Source of the DNA: an uncultured Actinomycetes bacterium
Lineage (GTDB): Bacteria; Actinomycetota; Coriobacteriia; Coriobacteriales; Atopobiaceae
DNA: 64,000 nt
Reading direction: 5' to 3'
NCBI GenBank assembly: GCA_900314645.1
Contig: OMWB01000009.1
Coordinates: 1 to 64,000, forward strand
In this document: one piece after another, positions 62,779 to 64,000 of the stretch
Position numbering within the stretch: position 1 is the first letter of the stretch
Layout of the letters: every line of letters starts with the position of its first letter
Program-made: the position numbers and the translations under genes
Notes under the pieces: generated by a model
Database searches by the model: none
The model's input: the letters and a program-made list of their open reading frames with translations, nothing else
Told to the model about the DNA's origin: nothing

Positions 62779-63303
62779 ATGGGAAAAGTAGTTGGAGGAT
62801 GCCTGAAGGTTATAGGCGGAGTCGTGGTTTTGCTCTTCGTGGTAGTGCTTGCGTTTAGTTGCGTGGGCAGAAAAGGCGGGAGCACGAGCGTTTCAAGCGA
62901 GCCCGAAACAACGCAAGAGCAGCAGGCAGAGCCGGAAGTGGACGATAAGGCCGAAGCTGAGGCCGAGCAAGAGGCAGAGCCTGAGCCAGAAGCTGAACCA
63001 GAGCCGACCCCTGAGGCAGAGTCCAGTGCCGTCGACGAAACCTCAATTCGCCCTGAATTCAAAGAGGCCATGGACAGCTATGAGGCGTTCTTTGACGAGT
63101 ACGTCGAGGTCATGAAGGCGTATCAGGAAGAGCCCACCAACACCGAGCTGATGATGCGCATGTCCGACCTGATGGCTCAGGAAGCCGACATGCTCGCGAA
63201 GTTTGACGCATGGGAAAGCGACGAATCCATGTCGACGGCAGAGACCGCATATTATCTGGAGGTCCACTCCCGCATCTACGCCAAGCTGGCGGAAGTGATG
63301 TAG
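62779..63303 (+). CDS. DUF6591-like membrane-anchored or lipoprotein-like protein
   Basis: A 174-residue protein. One N-terminal helix (VVLLFVVVLAFSC) ends at a cysteine that could be a lipobox (LAFSC), followed by an acidic Glu/Pro repeat stretch (EAEPEPEAEPEP). The C-terminal 80 residues (EFKEAMDSYEAFFDEYVEVM, later AYYLEVHSRI) match the pattern of the DUF6591 family of unknown function. GAGG lies 7 bases before the ATG at 62779. It is separated from the kinase gene by 78 bases and followed by palindromic repeats. Confidence 0.7.
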   Translation: MGKVVGGCLKVIGGVVVLLFVVVLAFSCVGRKGGSTSVSSEPETTQEQQAEPEVDDKAEAEAEQEAEPEPEAEPEPTPEAESSAVDETSIRPEFKEAMDSYEAFFDEYVEVMKAYQEEPTNTELMMRMSDLMAQEADMLAKFDAWESDESMSTAETAYYLEVHSRIYAKLAEVM

Positions 63304-63611
63304 CGGAGAAAACGCGTTCGCGAAACGGCGCAAACTGCGGGTGCCCGCACTTCTCGACGCTAAGAGCCCAAAACGAGCTCCTTAACGTCGCGAACTGCGG
63401 GCGCCCGCACTTCTCGACGCTAAGAACCCGAAACGGGCTCCTTAACGGCGCAAACTGCGGGCACCTTTCCCAAAAAGGCTCATTTACCTGCGAAAAGCAA
63501 CCATCGGGCGCTTTTCGGTTGCCTCAAAAAGCAGCCGCAAGTTGGTAGATTGCCACCCGCATAGGGCACAAACTTGGTATCGTCAGTAACGGACGAAACC
63601 AAGGAGCGGAC
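63304..63611. other. 308-base gap with palindromic repeats
   Basis: The first half (63315-63465) is palindromic repeat elements. The rest leads into the XRE gene; no coding sequence is seen. Confidence 0.8.
63315..63465. repeat. Two full and one partial palindromic element
   Basis: Two units with CGCACTTCTCGACGCTAAGA ... CTCCTTAACG(T/G)CGC(G/A)AACTGCGGG follow a half unit. They are the same family as at 14171 and 41523, but the right arm is TTAACGTCGCGAACTGCGGG. Confidence 0.8.
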
Positions 63612-64000
63612 ATGAGCTTTCGCGATAACCTTCAGCACCTGCGCGCGACGCGCAACATGACCCAGGAGCAGCTTGCCATGCTGGTTGGCGTGAGCCGCCA
63701 GTCGGTGACCAAGTGGGAGGCCGAGCGCGCTTACCCCGAGATGGACAAGCTCCTCAAGCTCTGCCAGATCTTTGACTGCACGCTGGACGAGCTCGTTCAG
63801 GGAGACCTGACGGCCCGAGCGCCGGAGCCCGATCTTGCCGTGCCTGCGGCGGCGCTTGCCGAGGACGTGGTGGGCTATGACGAGCATCACCGTGACTACG
63901 CGCGACGCATGGCGTTGGGCGTCGGTCTGTGCATCATGGGCCCTGCCTGCGCAGCGACACTCGACGGCTGGATGGGGGATGGCCCGACGGCGCTTGCGTT
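63612..64000 (+). CDS. XRE-family transcriptional regulator (cut by the window end)
   Basis: The first 129 codons of a helix-turn-helix regulator. Residues about 8-62 are a classical XRE domain (LRATRNMTQEQLAMLVGVSR, SVTKWEAERAYPEMDKL, LCQIFDCTLDELV). A hydrophobic segment begins near residue 100, so the full protein is probably an XRE regulator with a membrane part. AAGGAGCGGAC precedes the ATG. The remainder lies outside the window. Confidence 0.88.
   Translation, partial: MSFRDNLQHLRATRNMTQEQLAMLVGVSRQSVTKWEAERAYPEMDKLLKLCQIFDCTLDELVQGDLTARAPEPDLAVPAAALAEDVVGYDEHHRDYARRMALGVGLCIMGPACAATLDGWMGDGPTALA

Overview
The window is a GC-rich actinobacterial chromosome segment that looks like a gut or oral anaerobe of the class Coriobacteriia (Olsenella/Atopobium/Collinsella-like). 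The reasons are pyruvate:ferredoxin and indolepyruvate:ferredoxin oxidoreductases, a lactose/cellobiose-type PTS, many Cna-B and streptococcal-pilin-like surface proteins, LytTR signalling, and GC-rich codon use. The genus is an inference; no 16S gene is present. No tRNA, rRNA, CRISPR array, transposase or prophage module was recognised. The only RNA gene seen is the small SRP RNA.

Layout. 1-9.6 kb: 3' end of pgi; a PRD/EIIA-type regulator divergent from a PTS EIIA-EIIB-EIIC operon that runs into an old-yellow-enzyme reductase and an Ldh2-type dehydrogenase; SRP RNA and a DedA membrane protein. 9.6-14.1 kb: an aminotransferase-IV-like protein and pyruvate:ferredoxin oxidoreductase with an apparent frameshift. 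14.1-16.6 kb: an array of palindromic repeats, a frameshifted AbiEi-like/DUF559-like gene and a long AT-richer leader. 16.6-41.5 kb: a 25-kb surface-structure region. Operon 1 (16.6-31.2 kb) has a membrane-anchored MucBP-like protein, an 11.7-kb gene for a giant protein of tandem isopeptide (Spy0128-like) repeats with no wall anchor of its own, and a small LPKTG Cna-B protein. Operon 2 (31.6-39.2 kb) has signal peptidase I, an LPSTG D2-type pilin, a series of small secreted proteins (two TasA/CalY-like), a VQTGD protein, a second MucBP-like membrane protein and an intact second AbiEi-like paralog. A cell-wall-binding protein with an HEECH metallopeptidase-like motif follows. 41.5-45.5 kb: NAD biosynthesis nadA-nadB-nadC with the NiaR repressor and a very clear operator. 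45.6-55.4 kb: a MurT-GatD-like fusion, a glycosyltransferase with a LytS/LytTR two-component pair, thioredoxin, a PAP2 phosphatase, metA and a small HTH protein. 55.5-64 kb: an AMP-forming CoA ligase, a DUF975 protein, iorA-iorB, an HTH-protein kinase pair, a DUF6591-like protein and the start of an XRE regulator.

How it fits together. Energy metabolism is ferredoxin-based fermentation of sugars (pgi, PTS, PFOR) and of aromatic amino acids (IorAB with a nearby CoA ligase). The two surface operons share a bipartite upstream element with identical 55-nt spacing, so they are probably co-regulated. Both lack a sortase in this window.

Striking non-coding content: (i) a family of about 60-nt palindromic elements with core GTTAACGTCGC, in tandem at four loci; (ii) hairpins sharing a GGGTC/GACCC core but with unrelated outer stems; (iii) very long perfect stem-loops between genes. 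Three genes (PFOR, the first AbiEi-like gene, the giant adhesin) carry frameshifts, in a self-complementary GC patch, a G6 run and repeated DNA respectively. Assembly or sequencing error must be excluded before biological meaning is given to them.
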